Shown one piece after another: positions 26,030 through 36,773 of a stretch of 64,000 nt of DNA (its first letter is position 1; every line of letters begins with the position of its first letter). The DNA is taken from positions 103,683-167,682 of the forward strand of contig JAIMBT010000004.1 in the NCBI GenBank assembly GCA_023511295.1. Direction: 5' to 3'. This DNA comes from Alicyclobacillus sp. GTDB lineage: Bacteria; Bacillota; Bacilli; Alicyclobacillales; Alicyclobacillaceae. The translations under genes and the position numbers were made by a program. The notes beneath the pieces were generated by a model. The model was not told the origin of the DNA. It ran no database searches and worked only from the letters and a program-made list of their open reading frames with translations.

Positions 26030-28348
26030 TCACGCCGTACAGGCCGCACAGTCTTCGAGTTCGACAGACCGACTGCGGACGTAATACAACGTCTTCAGGC
26101 CCTGCCTCCAGGCCAACATGTACAGGTTGAGGAAGGCGCGTGCCTCAATCTGCGGTGTGATGTACAGGTTGAAGGACTGTGATTGGTCAATATGTCGCTG
26201 CCGCACCGCGCAAGCTCGGATACTCCAAGTCTGGTCAATCGTGTGCGCCTCCTTGTAATACCAGAAGGTCGACGGACTCAGGTTGGGGGCCGTCTGAGGC
26301 ACCACTCCGTTCTTCTTCTCTTCGAGGAAGAAGCGGGAGAATACGGGATCAATCCCGGCCGTCGTCCCGGCAATCAGACTGGTGCTGCTTGTTGGTGCCA
26401 CGGCGAATAGGTAGGCGTTGCGCAGGCCGTACCGTGCGACGTCCATCCGCAACCTATCCCAGTCCGGGCGTCCGGGTCGGCTGCGATATCCGCGAAGGTC
26501 GAAATACGCTCCGGTCTGCCAGTCGGAGCCGTCGAACAAGCCGTACGGCCCCTTCTCCCTGGCTAACTCCATCGATGTCCGAATTGCGAAGAAGTTGATC
26601 CACTCGAACAGCTCGTCCACACATTGCAAATGCGCTTCCGACTCCCACGCGATGCCCCGCTCGGCGAGGTACTGGTGGTAGCCGCTGATGCCCAGCCCCA
26701 CCGCCCGGTAGCGCTGATTGGTGACCGCTGCCTGCGGGACAGGGTATTCATTGAGGTCAATCACGTTGTCCATCGCCCGGACCTGCCGCGCGACGGTTTC
26801 CTCGATATCGGCCAGGTCCCGGCAACGCCCAAGGTTCAGCGATGACAGGTTGCAGACGACAAAGTCTCCGGGTTCACGTCGCGTAACGACCACGCCGTTT
26901 TCGAGGGATTCGTCCAACACCCGCGTTGGCCGCATGTTCTGCATGATCTCGGTACATAGGTTACTGCAGTAGATCATCCCGCGGTGCCGATTCGGGTTCA
27001 GACGATTGGCGGTGTCCCGAAAGAACACGAACGGCGTGCCGGTTTCAAACGCCGACTGCATCAGTCGCTTCATCACGTCCATCGCCGGTACCTCCACGCG
27101 GGGGAGTGACGGCTCTGCGATGCAGGCCTGATAGCGCCGCTCGAATTCCTCACCGAACGCGTCCTCGAGCGTAAATCCCATTCGTTCCCGGACTTCGTAC
27201 GGGCAGAACAGATACCACGTATCGCGGCGTTCCACGCGGCGCATGAACTCGTCTGGGATACAGACGCCTGGAAACACGTCGTGTGCCTTCATCCGCTCGT
27301 CACCGTTGTTTGTACGCAGTTGCAGGAAATCCAGGATATCCTTGTGCCATACATCCAGATAAACGGCAACTGCCCCACTGCGAACGCCGAGTTGATTGCA
27401 ACTGACCGCGGTGTTGTTGTAGTTCTTGATCCACGGAATGACGCCCCCGCTTGCACCCATGTGGTGACGGATGGCGGATCCCCGGGCACGGATCTTCCCT
27501 ACGTAAATCCCCATCCCCCCGCCGAACTTGGATACGCGCGCAAACGCCTGGTCGGTTTCGTAGATGCTGACGAGATCATCCTCCGGCATGTCGATAAAGC
27601 ACGAACTGAGCTGGTGGTGGGGCTTGCGCGCATTGCTGAGGGTTGGTGTCGCCACGGTCGCCTTCAGCGTCGAGACCGTGTCGTAAAACCGCTTCGCCCA
27701 AGTGACCCGGTCTGGTTCGCGAAGAGCCAGATGCATGGCAACCCCCATGAACAACTCCTGGGGCAATTCGGCCACCTGATCATCGAGAGTCCGAATGGCG
27801 TATCGCTCCATGAGCTGCTTGAGACCGACGTAGTTGAGCAGCAGGTCTCGTTCGGGCTTGATGTACGCTCCGAGTTCCGAAATTTCCGCGGGCGGATACG
27901 CTTCCCGGATATACGTCCCGTAGCGCCCCATCTGTTCCAGGCAAGCGATCAGCGTGCCGAAATCCCCATACCCGAAGTGTTCGTAACCACGACTCCGCGC
28001 CGCCTGCCGATAGCAATCAAAGAGGTACAGGCGTGCGGCTGCAAACTGCCAGAAGGGAGCGTGCGCTGTCGTCTGTTCGACCGCGGTCTGCACGGCCACA
28101 CGCACCATCTCCGCCGTCTCCATGCCATCCCGTAACTGTGGGCGGATGGCGGTTGATAGGACACCGGGATCACACCCATCCAGTCCATGACATGCCCGCT
28201 CCAGCCAGCGAAACAGTTTCTCCCCATCGAAGGCCTGAACCCACCCGCCGTGCTTGACCACATGGTTCAGACCCGCCCCGAACCCCGAACATGGGTCCTC
28301 GGGGATCACCTGTCTGTCCACGGCGTTGACGACTGGTTGTGATACCAT
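26030..28348 (-). CDS. nrdA: Ribonucleoside-diphosphate reductase, alpha subunit (class I)
   Basis: A 772-residue catalytic subunit. An N-terminal ATP-cone is seen at about residues 15-100 (VVKHGGWVQAFDGEKLFRWL). Catalytic features follow: redox Cys in SSCFIDMPEDD, the YCSNLCTEIM active-site loop with thiyl Cys and Glu, the second redox Cys in VVCNLSSLNLG, the Tyr pair in LYYVRSRS, and a C-terminal CAAC for thioredoxin/glutaredoxin reduction. It reduces ribonucleotides for DNA synthesis. ATG 28348 follows GAGGAGTGAG. The 5' leader carries a B12 riboswitch and terminator. Confidence 0.95.
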   Translation of the reverse strand: MVSQPVVNAVDRQVIPEDPCSGFGAGLNHVVKHGGWVQAFDGEKLFRWLERACHGLDGCDPGVLSTAIRPQLRDGMETAEMVRVAVQTAVEQTTAHAPFWQFAAARLYLFDCYRQAARSRGYEHFGYGDFGTLIACLEQMGRYGTYIREAYPPAEISELGAYIKPERDLLLNYVGLKQLMERYAIRTLDDQVAELPQELFMGVAMHLALREPDRVTWAKRFYDTVSTLKATVATPTLSNARKPHHQLSSCFIDMPEDDLVSIYETDQAFARVSKFGGGMGIYVGKIRARGSAIRHHMGASGGVIPWIKNYNNTAVSCNQLGVRSGAVAVYLDVWHKDILDFLQLRTNNGDERMKAHDVFPGVCIPDEFMRRVERRDTWYLFCPYEVRERMGFTLEDAFGEEFERRYQACIAEPSLPRVEVPAMDVMKRLMQSAFETGTPFVFFRDTANRLNPNRHRGMIYCSNLCTEIMQNMRPTRVLDESLENGVVVTRREPGDFVVCNLSSLNLGRCRDLADIEETVARQVRAMDNVIDLNEYPVPQAAVTNQRYRAVGLGISGYHQYLAERGIAWESEAHLQCVDELFEWINFFAIRTSMELAREKGPYGLFDGSDWQTGAYFDLRGYRSRPGRPDWDRLRMDVARYGLRNAYLFAVAPTSSTSLIAGTTAGIDPVFSRFFLEEKKNGVVPQTAPNLSPSTFWYYKEAHTIDQTWSIRACAVRQRHIDQSQSFNLYITPQIEARAFLNLYMLAWRQGLKTLYYVRSRSVELEDCAACTA

Positions 28349-28448
28349 GACATCCTCACTCCTCTTCGATTTGGAAGCTCCACCACGCCACGCTTGACAT
28401 AGAAGCTGATGCGAGGCACACGACCGCCAGCGGAATCCACCCGGGCAC

Positions 28449-28479
28449 AAAAACACCCTGCTCCGTCAGGAACAGGGTG
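28449..28479 (-). terminator. Riboswitch expression-platform terminator in the nrdA leader
   Basis: On the minus strand a CACCCTG/CAGGGTG stem (28479-28473 and 28460-28454) with a 12-base loop, extended by further internal pairing, is followed directly by five T residues. It lies between the cobalamin aptamer and the nrdA start, where a conditional terminator is expected. Confidence 0.85.
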
Positions 28480-28590
28480 CTGTCGCCGGTTCAATCGACT
28501 GCCGGTATCTCGCCGTCTCCAAGGCAAACTGAACGCGCCTACCGAATGTCGAATCGCCCCTTCCCAATCCCTCGTGGGAGTGATGCATGT

Positions 28591-28770
28591 GTGGTACCGG
28601 CAGGTCTCCGGACTTGGACTCATCTGCACGAAGCGACCTTCCCCCGATGATTTTGGAGTGGCTGGCAGCTGACTGCCTCCGCTTGCGCATCGTACCTTAC
28701 CGTGGCGAGGACCGTGCCAGACTTGCACTGGCTTCCCTTTTCACCCGCTCGCGCGGGCACCGGTACCCAC
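28591..28770 (-). promoter_or_regulatory. Cobalamin (B12) riboswitch upstream of nrdAB
   Basis: Read on the minus strand, the element is closed by a P1 stem GTGGgTACCGG (ending at 28770) with CCGGTACCAC (28600-28591). Inside are the conserved pieces of cobalamin aptamers: GGGAAGCCAGTGCAAGTCTG, then GGTCCTCGCCACGGT, and near the 3' end the B12 box AGTCCGGAGACCTGCC. It is followed by an intrinsic terminator, so B12 binding most likely switches off nrdAB transcription. Confidence 0.9.
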
Positions 28771-28801
28771 ATATGTAGTTGTAATGTCCGTGTTTAGGAG
28801 G

Positions 28802-28830
28802 ATTGTAACACTAGATATAGTGGTCTGCAA
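28802..28830 (-). promoter_or_regulatory. nrdAB promoter
   Basis: On the minus strand TTGCAG (28830-28825) and TACAAT (28807-28802) are spaced by 17 bases. This places transcription start about 20-30 bases before the cobalamin aptamer, as expected for a riboswitch-controlled leader. Confidence 0.7.
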
Positions 28831-29042
28831 CCACCGGCCGGATGTTGCGAGAAGCGATAGACCATGCGGGACCAGGTTGTTGGCAGTACCAGAGGAGATG
28901 CCCCGTCTGGGCGGATGAGCTACGATAGACCCATATGGTAGGCTGGATGTGATGCTGGAGCCGTCGGGCGGCGCACTCGAACAACGACCCCCGAAGCGGC
29001 GCCAACATCCACCTCGCGAAGCCGACAAGGGGGAAGGTTGCA

Positions 29043-29810
29043 CTGAGACTGGTATCCTGGAATGTGAACGGCCTTCGGGCTTGCGTGAACAAAGGGTTTC
29101 TCGATTACTTCCACACCGTGGATGCCGACATCTTCTGCGTCCAGGAAACCAAGCTGCAGGAGGGCCAGATTGCGCTGGACCTACCTTCCGAATACCAATC
29201 GTACTGGAATTACGCAGAGCGCAAGGGGTACTCCGGGACCGCCGTGTTCTCGCGCCACACGCCCATCTCGGTGCGCTACGGCATGGAGGCCGATACAGAG
29301 CCGGAGGGGCGCATCATCACCCTGGAGTTCGACTCGTTCTACCTTGTCACCGTATACACGCCGAACGCCAAGCGAGATCTGTCGCGGCTCGATGATCGAC
29401 TGGAGTGGGAAGACCGGTTCCGCGCGTACCTGCAGCGGCTGGACGCAGAGAAGCCGGTCATCGCCTGCGGTGACCTGAACGTCGCCCACCAGGCGATAGA
29501 CCTGAAGAACGCGAAGAGCAACCGCGGAAACTCGGGGTTTACCGACGAAGAACGCGGCAAGATGACAGAGCTTCTGGCAGCTGGCTTTGTGGACGCTTTT
29601 CGATTCCTCTACCCAGACCGAACCGACGCGTACACCTGGTGGTCGAACATGCCCCGGGTGCGGGAGCGGAACATCGGATGGCGGATTGACTACTTCTTGG
29701 TCTCAACGCGGCTCTCCCCATTTGTCTCCGAAGTCCGTCTCGAAACCCATGTGCTGGGGAGCGATCACTGCCCGGTCGTGTTGGAGATGAGTGGGTTCGA
29801 CAGGGTCTAA
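29043..29810 (+). CDS. xth: Exodeoxyribonuclease III
   Basis: A 255-residue AP endonuclease/3'-5' exonuclease of the EEP family. Motifs visible: LVSWNVNGLRA at the N-terminus (metal-site Asn), CVQETKLQ (metal-site Glu), the central CGDLNVAH (Asp and Asn), NIGWRIDYFLVS, and the C-terminal LGSDHCPVVL with the catalytic Asp-His. The family consensus starts just before LVSWNVNG, where no ATG, GTG or TTG is in frame; the codon 5 bases after GGGGGAAGG is CTG at 29043. A CTG start is therefore proposed; a GTG at 29064 would cut off the conserved first strand. Confidence 0.9.
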   Translation: MRLVSWNVNGLRACVNKGFLDYFHTVDADIFCVQETKLQEGQIALDLPSEYQSYWNYAERKGYSGTAVFSRHTPISVRYGMEADTEPEGRIITLEFDSFYLVTVYTPNAKRDLSRLDDRLEWEDRFRAYLQRLDAEKPVIACGDLNVAHQAIDLKNAKSNRGNSGFTDEERGKMTELLAAGFVDAFRFLYPDRTDAYTWWSNMPRVRERNIGWRIDYFLVSTRLSPFVSEVRLETHVLGSDHCPVVLEMSGFDRV

Positions 29811-29848
29811 CGACGCCACCCCGTGACACGTCACGCCGACCTGACCCT

Positions 29849-29862
29849 GTAAAGCACTTTAC
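29849..29862. repeat. Perfect palindrome between convergent genes
   Basis: GTAAAG-CA-CTTTAC is a 14-base inverted repeat spanning the stop of the Crp-like gene, in the short gap after xth. It could be a protein site or a weak terminator stem; there is no T-run. Confidence 0.4.
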
Positions 29863-30659
29863 TGCCCCGTCTCACTTCGCCGGTTACGCTCGATATGGGA
29901 AGCCTTTGGGTCTTCAAGGAGTTGACGGAGCGCGGACACGGACGGGATACAGAAGTAGCCGCCCACTCTCGTCAACAGATGAAGCGACTCTAGCTTTCGG
30001 AAGACCTGAGCCACCGTCACGCGGGTCGTACCGGCTAAATTCGCCATCTCCTGTTGTGTGAACCGGAGGGAGATGCGAACGCCATCCCCGGCATCTCGCG
30101 CGCCCTCTGCGGGAGCTGCGTGAGTGGCATCTGTACCGGTCCCGCGACGAGGACAAGGAGCGGGGGCGCCGTACGTCATGCCGAGTTCGAGGAGGTGGTG
30201 GACAATCCGGTATTGCGCCGTCGAATAGGAAAGCGCTGTCAACTGGGACAACGCGAGCTGGTACTTATCGCTGATGTTCTGCCAGATAAAATGCGCCAAC
30301 GCGGGCGTGGCCATGAACAGCTGGTGAAACGTGACGATGGGCACGCGCATGAGCCAAGCATCGGACGACGCAACGGCAGAAGTCGTGCTGGTTCGATCCG
30401 GTTGCATCGCCCCTATCTCGTCAAACAGTGCATTCTGCCCAACCACGAGGACCGTCTTCTCTTCGCCTGTGGGGCTCCACCGACACAGGCGAACGCGCCC
30501 CTCGAGCACGACGTACACACCATCCAAGGGCAGCCCTTCGTGCAGGATGTGGTCCCCTTTCCGAACGCGGACCTCTACACCGTACGAGTGAAACGGCGCC
30601 CAATCAAACTGCAGAGACTCGACCCACGTCGAGAGGCGAGAAGGTGGATGCTCCAGCAA
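29859..30659 (-). CDS. Crp/Fnr family transcriptional regulator
   Basis: A 266-residue regulator. The N-terminal cyclic-nucleotide-binding fold is seen in VRKGDHILHEGLPLDGVYVVLEG and GEEKTVLVVGQNALFDEIG. The C-terminal winged helix has FTQQEMANLAGTTRVTVAQV. There is no Cys cluster of an FNR iron-sulfur type. An unusual Ala/Pro/Gly/Arg-rich linker of about 30 residues separates the dimer helix from the HTH. The TTG start at 30659 has GAGGTGA 6 bases upstream. It is divergent from an amino acid permease and aminotransferase operon, which it may regulate together with itself. Confidence 0.88.
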   Translation of the reverse strand: MLEHPPSRLSTWVESLQFDWAPFHSYGVEVRVRKGDHILHEGLPLDGVYVVLEGRVRLCRWSPTGEEKTVLVVGQNALFDEIGAMQPDRTSTTSAVASSDAWLMRVPIVTFHQLFMATPALAHFIWQNISDKYQLALSQLTALSYSTAQYRIVHHLLELGMTYGAPAPCPRRGTGTDATHAAPAEGARDAGDGVRISLRFTQQEMANLAGTTRVTVAQVFRKLESLHLLTRVGGYFCIPSVSALRQLLEDPKASHIERNRRSETGQ

Positions 30660-30714
30660 GTGGCGTCACCTCGAAATCCGAGCTCAACCGTGTTACGCCG
30701 TACCGTCGTCATCT

Positions 30715-30723
30715 ATCATACCA
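30715..30723 (-). promoter_or_regulatory. Candidate extended -10 promoter of the Crp-like gene
   Basis: TGGTATGAT reads on the minus strand (TG-n-TATGAT) about 55 bases upstream of the TTG start. No good -35 is present. Confidence 0.4.
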
Positions 30724-30789
30724 AATATTCAAGCACTTTTTGGGTTTCAGACCACACGCCCGGACAGGGCGTTCTAGGGGGGGTAGGCA

Positions 30790-32223
30790 ATGGAGTCGCA
30801 CGACGTTGCATTAGAGCGTGAGCGTGGCCTGCACAGGCAGCTATCCACAGGCCAGCTGACGATGATTGCCATCGGTGGCGCCATCGGAACAGGCCTGTTT
30901 ATGGGTTCCGGTATCGCCATCGGTTACGCGGGCCCAGCAGCCATCATCAGCTTTGCGATTGCCGCAGTTATCGCCTTTCTGATGATGTTGAGCTTGTCCG
31001 AGATGGCAGTCGCACACCCGACAGCCGGGTCGTTCGGCGTCTATGCGGAAATGTATATCGGAAGTTGGGCAGGTTTTGTCGTTCGGTACACCTACTGGGC
31101 GGCACAGGTCATCGCCATCGGCGGCGAAGCCACCGCGGTCGCCCTCTATATGAACTACTGGTTTCCGGCCGTCCCAAAGTGGGTTTGGATTGCAGCCTTT
31201 TCCATCGGACTTGTTTATGTAAACGCCCGAAGCGTCGGCAACTTTGGTCGGTTCGAGTACTGGTTCTCCATGGTCAAAGTCGTTGCCATCGTCCTGTTCA
31301 TCGTCCTCGGCGCGGCGGTGATCTTCGGCGTGGGCACACCGGCAACAGGCTTCTCCAACCTCTTTCGGAATCACGGTTTCGTCCCCAACGGGTTTCACGG
31401 AATCTGGATGGCCGTGCTGATGGCCATTTTCAGTTTCTATGGTGTGGAAGTGGTGGCGGTGACTTCGGGGGAAGCGGTAGATCCCGGGAAAGCCATCCCG
31501 AGGTCCATGCGCGCCATGGTTGTTCGACTCGTTCTGTTCTACTTACTTTCACTCTTTATCATGTTGTCTGTGGTGCCGTGGACACAAACAGGGGCGAAGA
31601 TCATAACGGAGAGTCCTTTCGTGATTGTCTTCGCCAAGCTCGGTATCCCCGGGGCCGCCAGCATCATGAATTTCGTCATCCTGACAGCGGCACTCTCGAG
31701 CATGAACACCAACCTGTACCTGTGTACACGCATGATCTTCTCGTTGTCGCGCAGCGGGTACGCCCCAAAAAAACTGGGGGTGATCAACCGGTCTGGGGTT
31801 CCCGTTCGGGCTTTGCTCGCCTCGAGCGCAGGCCTTGTCGTCGCCATCATCCTGAACGTGGCAACCCCCACCGCGTTCAATGATTTGTTCGGCATTGCCA
31901 TCTTTGGGGGCATCTTTGTCTGGATGATGATTTTTGTAACTTTCCTCCGCTTCCGCCCCAAGACGAAGACCTGGTCCCTGCCGTTTCGAGCGCCATGGTT
32001 TCCACTGGTCCCCATCGTAGGCTTCACGTTGCTCGCCGCTATTTTGGTCACCATGGCCACATCGCCTGACTGGAGCTACGCTTGGTACTACGGCGCACCT
32101 TTCATCGTGCTCTGCGGAGTCATCCACTACCTGGTCTGGGGCCGGACGCATCGTGGGCCGGTTGCATCGGGAACGGCGTTGCCTTCCGAGGAATCCACCG
32201 ATACGACACCCAAACTGAACTGA
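30790..32223 (+). CDS. Amino acid permease (APC superfamily)
   Basis: A 477-residue integral membrane protein with about 12 helices. The N-terminal signature GGAIGTGLFMGSGIAIGYAGP and LSEMAVAHPTAGSFGVYAE are typical of the amino acid transporter family that includes GABA, proline and aromatic amino acid permeases. It should be an amino acid:H+ symporter; the exact substrate is open. The ATG follows a G-rich stretch. The class V aminotransferase gene begins 13 bases later, so uptake and catabolism of one substrate are probably linked. Confidence 0.9.
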   Translation: MESHDVALERERGLHRQLSTGQLTMIAIGGAIGTGLFMGSGIAIGYAGPAAIISFAIAAVIAFLMMLSLSEMAVAHPTAGSFGVYAEMYIGSWAGFVVRYTYWAAQVIAIGGEATAVALYMNYWFPAVPKWVWIAAFSIGLVYVNARSVGNFGRFEYWFSMVKVVAIVLFIVLGAAVIFGVGTPATGFSNLFRNHGFVPNGFHGIWMAVLMAIFSFYGVEVVAVTSGEAVDPGKAIPRSMRAMVVRLVLFYLLSLFIMLSVVPWTQTGAKIITESPFVIVFAKLGIPGAASIMNFVILTAALSSMNTNLYLCTRMIFSLSRSGYAPKKLGVINRSGVPVRALLASSAGLVVAIILNVATPTAFNDLFGIAIFGGIFVWMMIFVTFLRFRPKTKTWSLPFRAPWFPLVPIVGFTLLAAILVTMATSPDWSYAWYYGAPFIVLCGVIHYLVWGRTHRGPVASGTALPSEESTDTTPKLN

Positions 32224-32236
32224 GGAGGCGCCAACA

Positions 32237-33370
32237 ATGCCGCTGCAGACCTATCGAGAACAGTTTCCCATCCTGAGAGACAAGATTCACCTCGGCAATT
32301 GCTCGCAGTCGCCGCAGTCCCTGCCGGTGCTCGCCGCCATGGACGAATACCTCGAGAACTGGCGCACCGTCGGCATGGACTGGGAATTCTGGATGGAGGG
32401 CGTGGAGCGGGCGAAGATTTCCTTTGCCCGGCTCATCCACGCCGACGTGAGCGAGATCGCCGTACTCTCGTCCGTGTCAGACGCCACCTCCATGATTGCC
32501 AGCGCCCTCCCCATCGGCCATCGTCATCACGTCGTCACCACCGTCGACGAGTTTCCGACCGTGGGCCATGTGTGGCACGCTCACGCGGAACGCGGGCGAA
32601 TCCAGCTCGACTTCGCGAAGGCAGCGGACCGGATTTACACGCCGGCCGTCATCGAACCCCTCCTGCAGGCGTCCACCGCCTTGGTGTCCGTCCATCATGT
32701 CGGCTACTACAACGGCGCCAAACAGGACCTCAAGACGTTGGCGGCCTGTGCGCATGCAAACGGATCGTTCCTGTTTGTGGACGCGTATCAGTCACTCGGC
32801 ACCTGCGACCTCGACGTCAAGACGCAAGGAATTGACATCCTCGTGTCAGGCAACCTCAAGTACCTCCTGGGTATGCCAGGAGTCGCCTTCCTGTACGTCT
32901 CGCGGGAGGTCGCGGAACAACTTCGGCCGGCGATGACGGGATGGTTCGGGCGTCAGAATCCCTTCCACTTCGACGCCGAACACCTGGACTACGCGGAGGG
33001 GGCGCGTCGATTTAACACGGGAACGCCGCCGGTGCTTGCCGCATTTGCCGCCCGCGGAGGCATGGACTTTCTGCAGAACGTGGGGTTAAAGACGATTGAG
33101 CGGCGGATTGACGAGTTGTCGGCATTTGCGCTGGCGGGCGTCCGAGCTCGCGGGCTGGCGCTCGCGAGTCCCGGCGATGTCGCGCACAAAGGGGCCACCA
33201 CGGCCATCCGGGTTGGCGACGCGCACGCTGTGGAGCAGTACCTGATGGAACGCAACATCATCGCGTCGGCACGGGCGGATGTCATCCGGATTGCGCCGCA
33301 TTTCTTCACGCTGGAATCTGAAATCGACCAGGCCCTCGACGCCATCGCGGACTGGGTCCGCCGGCATTGA
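32237..33370 (+). CDS. PLP-dependent class V aminotransferase-fold enzyme
   Basis: A 377-residue enzyme. Asp182 in FLFVDAYQSLG should bind the pyridine nitrogen of PLP and Lys208 in VSGNLKYLLGMPG is the Schiff-base lysine. Similar to kynureninase, cysteine desulfurase and other class V members; there is no conserved desulfurase Cys loop, so an amino acid lyase or aminotransferase is more likely. GAGGAGGCGCC precedes the ATG. Co-transcribed with the permease. Confidence 0.85.
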   Translation: MPLQTYREQFPILRDKIHLGNCSQSPQSLPVLAAMDEYLENWRTVGMDWEFWMEGVERAKISFARLIHADVSEIAVLSSVSDATSMIASALPIGHRHHVVTTVDEFPTVGHVWHAHAERGRIQLDFAKAADRIYTPAVIEPLLQASTALVSVHHVGYYNGAKQDLKTLAACAHANGSFLFVDAYQSLGTCDLDVKTQGIDILVSGNLKYLLGMPGVAFLYVSREVAEQLRPAMTGWFGRQNPFHFDAEHLDYAEGARRFNTGTPPVLAAFAARGGMDFLQNVGLKTIERRIDELSAFALAGVRARGLALASPGDVAHKGATTAIRVGDAHAVEQYLMERNIIASARADVIRIAPHFFTLESEIDQALDAIADWVRRH

Positions 33371-33465
33371 CGAAGGCGACAGGCAACCCGTTTTTGCGGC
33401 CGGGCCCACCCGCCTCACTCTGCCACCTGCAAGCCTAACACGTTCGCGGCCGCGGCGAGGAGCGA

Positions 33466-33837
33466 CTAAAACCAATCGGGCTGAGCGATGGTCGGGCCGC
33501 TCGACGGCCGTGGCCGAAACCTCGCCTCGATGGCACCGGGCCACCCAACCGGGATACGGATCTCCCCCACGTACAAGACGTCGCAGATCACGTCGCGAAA
33601 GCGGTAGTTCACGTATGGGCGAAGCGCCATCGTCTCGTAGAGCCGCAGGTCCCAGAAGTGCGGGTCTTCCGTGAGGAACGAGAGCAGATCTTTCCCGTCC
33701 TCGGAATCGGTGCCGGCCCCTAGCACGTACGCCTGCCAGTTGGGGCCGGTGAGGCGGAAGAATGCTTCTCGGTCTCGGCTTTCCAACGCCTGGTCAATCA
33801 TCATCCGCCGCAACAAGTTCAGGGCTTCATCTGACAT
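33466..33837 (-). CDS. IDEAL-domain small protein
   Basis: A 123-residue protein. Residues about 5-35 (LLRRMMIDQALESRDREAFF) fit the IDEAL domain, a short motif in Bacillus regulatory proteins such as YpiB and ComK-related factors. The rest (FLTEDPHFWDLRLYETM and YVNYRFRDVICDVLYVGEI) is unrecognised. ATG 33837 follows GGGGGTTCGGC. Function unknown. Confidence 0.6.
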   Translation of the reverse strand: MSDEALNLLRRMMIDQALESRDREAFFRLTGPNWQAYVLGAGTDSEDGKDLLSFLTEDPHFWDLRLYETMALRPYVNYRFRDVICDVLYVGEIRIPVGWPGAIEARFRPRPSSGPTIAQPDWF

Positions 33838-33958
33838 GCCGAACCCCCCAGTCTGTCGGGACGGTGTCAAGGCATTATATGTGAACCTTCAACTTTCATT
33901 CAATCTCGACACCGGGCCGAAGTACCGAGACGAAGCGGCAACGGTGCCGTGGAAGCCA

Positions 33959-33988
33959 CAAGCCCTCGTCGACCTCGACGAGGGCTTG
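33959..33988. terminator. Long perfect hairpin downstream of katG
   Basis: CAAGCCCTCGTCGA (33959-33972) and TCGACGAGGGCTTG (33975-33988) are perfect inverse complements with only two bases between them. The hairpin lies downstream of katG on the minus strand. No T-run follows, so termination is not assured. Confidence 0.55.
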
Positions 33989-34043
33989 CACGGTGCGACG
34001 CCACCAACCAACAGCGGGTGGAAGCGACCTTCCCGACCGCCGA

Positions 34044-36284
<2,241 letters not shown>

Positions 36285-36376
36285 TCATTTTTCGCTTCTC
36301 GGCTTCAGTGCAGATCGCCAGTATACGTATGCGGCCCGGATGCCGAGCATGCCAGGCACGGGGTCGCCGGTCGCGC

Positions 36377-36405
36377 TTGACAAACATACACTACGGGGGT
36401 ATGGT
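36377..36405 (+). promoter_or_regulatory. csoR-copAZ promoter with CsoR-type operator
   Basis: TTGACA (36377-36382) and TATGGT (36400-36405) are spaced by 17 bases. The spacer and -10 contain ATACactacGGGGGTAT (36386-36402), which resembles the G-tract GGGGTAT half of CsoR operators with an ATAC partner. A copper-free CsoR bound here would repress the operon. Confidence 0.7.
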
Positions 36406-36436
36406 TTCATCAGAACAAGGAAGGCGAGGGTCAGCC

Positions 36437-36751
36437 ATGTACCCTGACCAGGAAGGATATTCAGACCACCGCGGACACAGCTACGGCCCGCACAAGGACG
36501 AACTGCTCCGCAGATTGCGGCGGATTGAAGGTCAGGTGCGCGGGATTCAGCGCATGATTGAAGAGGACCGCTACTGCGTCGACATCCTCGTCCAGATATC
36601 CGCCGTCAAGAGCGCCATGCAACAGGTCGGCCTGACCATCCTGGAGGCGCATACCCGGGGCTGCGTGGCGGACGCGCTGACCCACCGGGATGGCGGCGAC
36701 GAGAAGATCGATGAGTTGATGGACGTCATCCGCCAGTTCACCCGGTCGTGA
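36437..36751 (+). CDS. csoR: Copper-sensing transcriptional repressor CsoR
   Basis: A 104-residue all-helical DUF156 protein. The copper ligands of CsoR are all present: Cys47 (DRYCVDIL), His72 and Cys76 (LEAHTRGCV). The basic helix [18 protein letters not shown] is the DNA-contacting face. First gene of the operon with the copper ATPase and copper chaperone. ATG 36437 is chosen; an upstream in-frame ATG near 36401 lies inside the promoter. Confidence 0.93.
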   Translation: MYPDQEGYSDHRGHSYGPHKDELLRRLRRIEGQVRGIQRMIEEDRYCVDILVQISAVKSAMQQVGLTILEAHTRGCVADALTHRDGGDEKIDELMDVIRQFTRS

Positions 36752-36773
36752 GGTACGAGAGGGAGGTCGTCAG

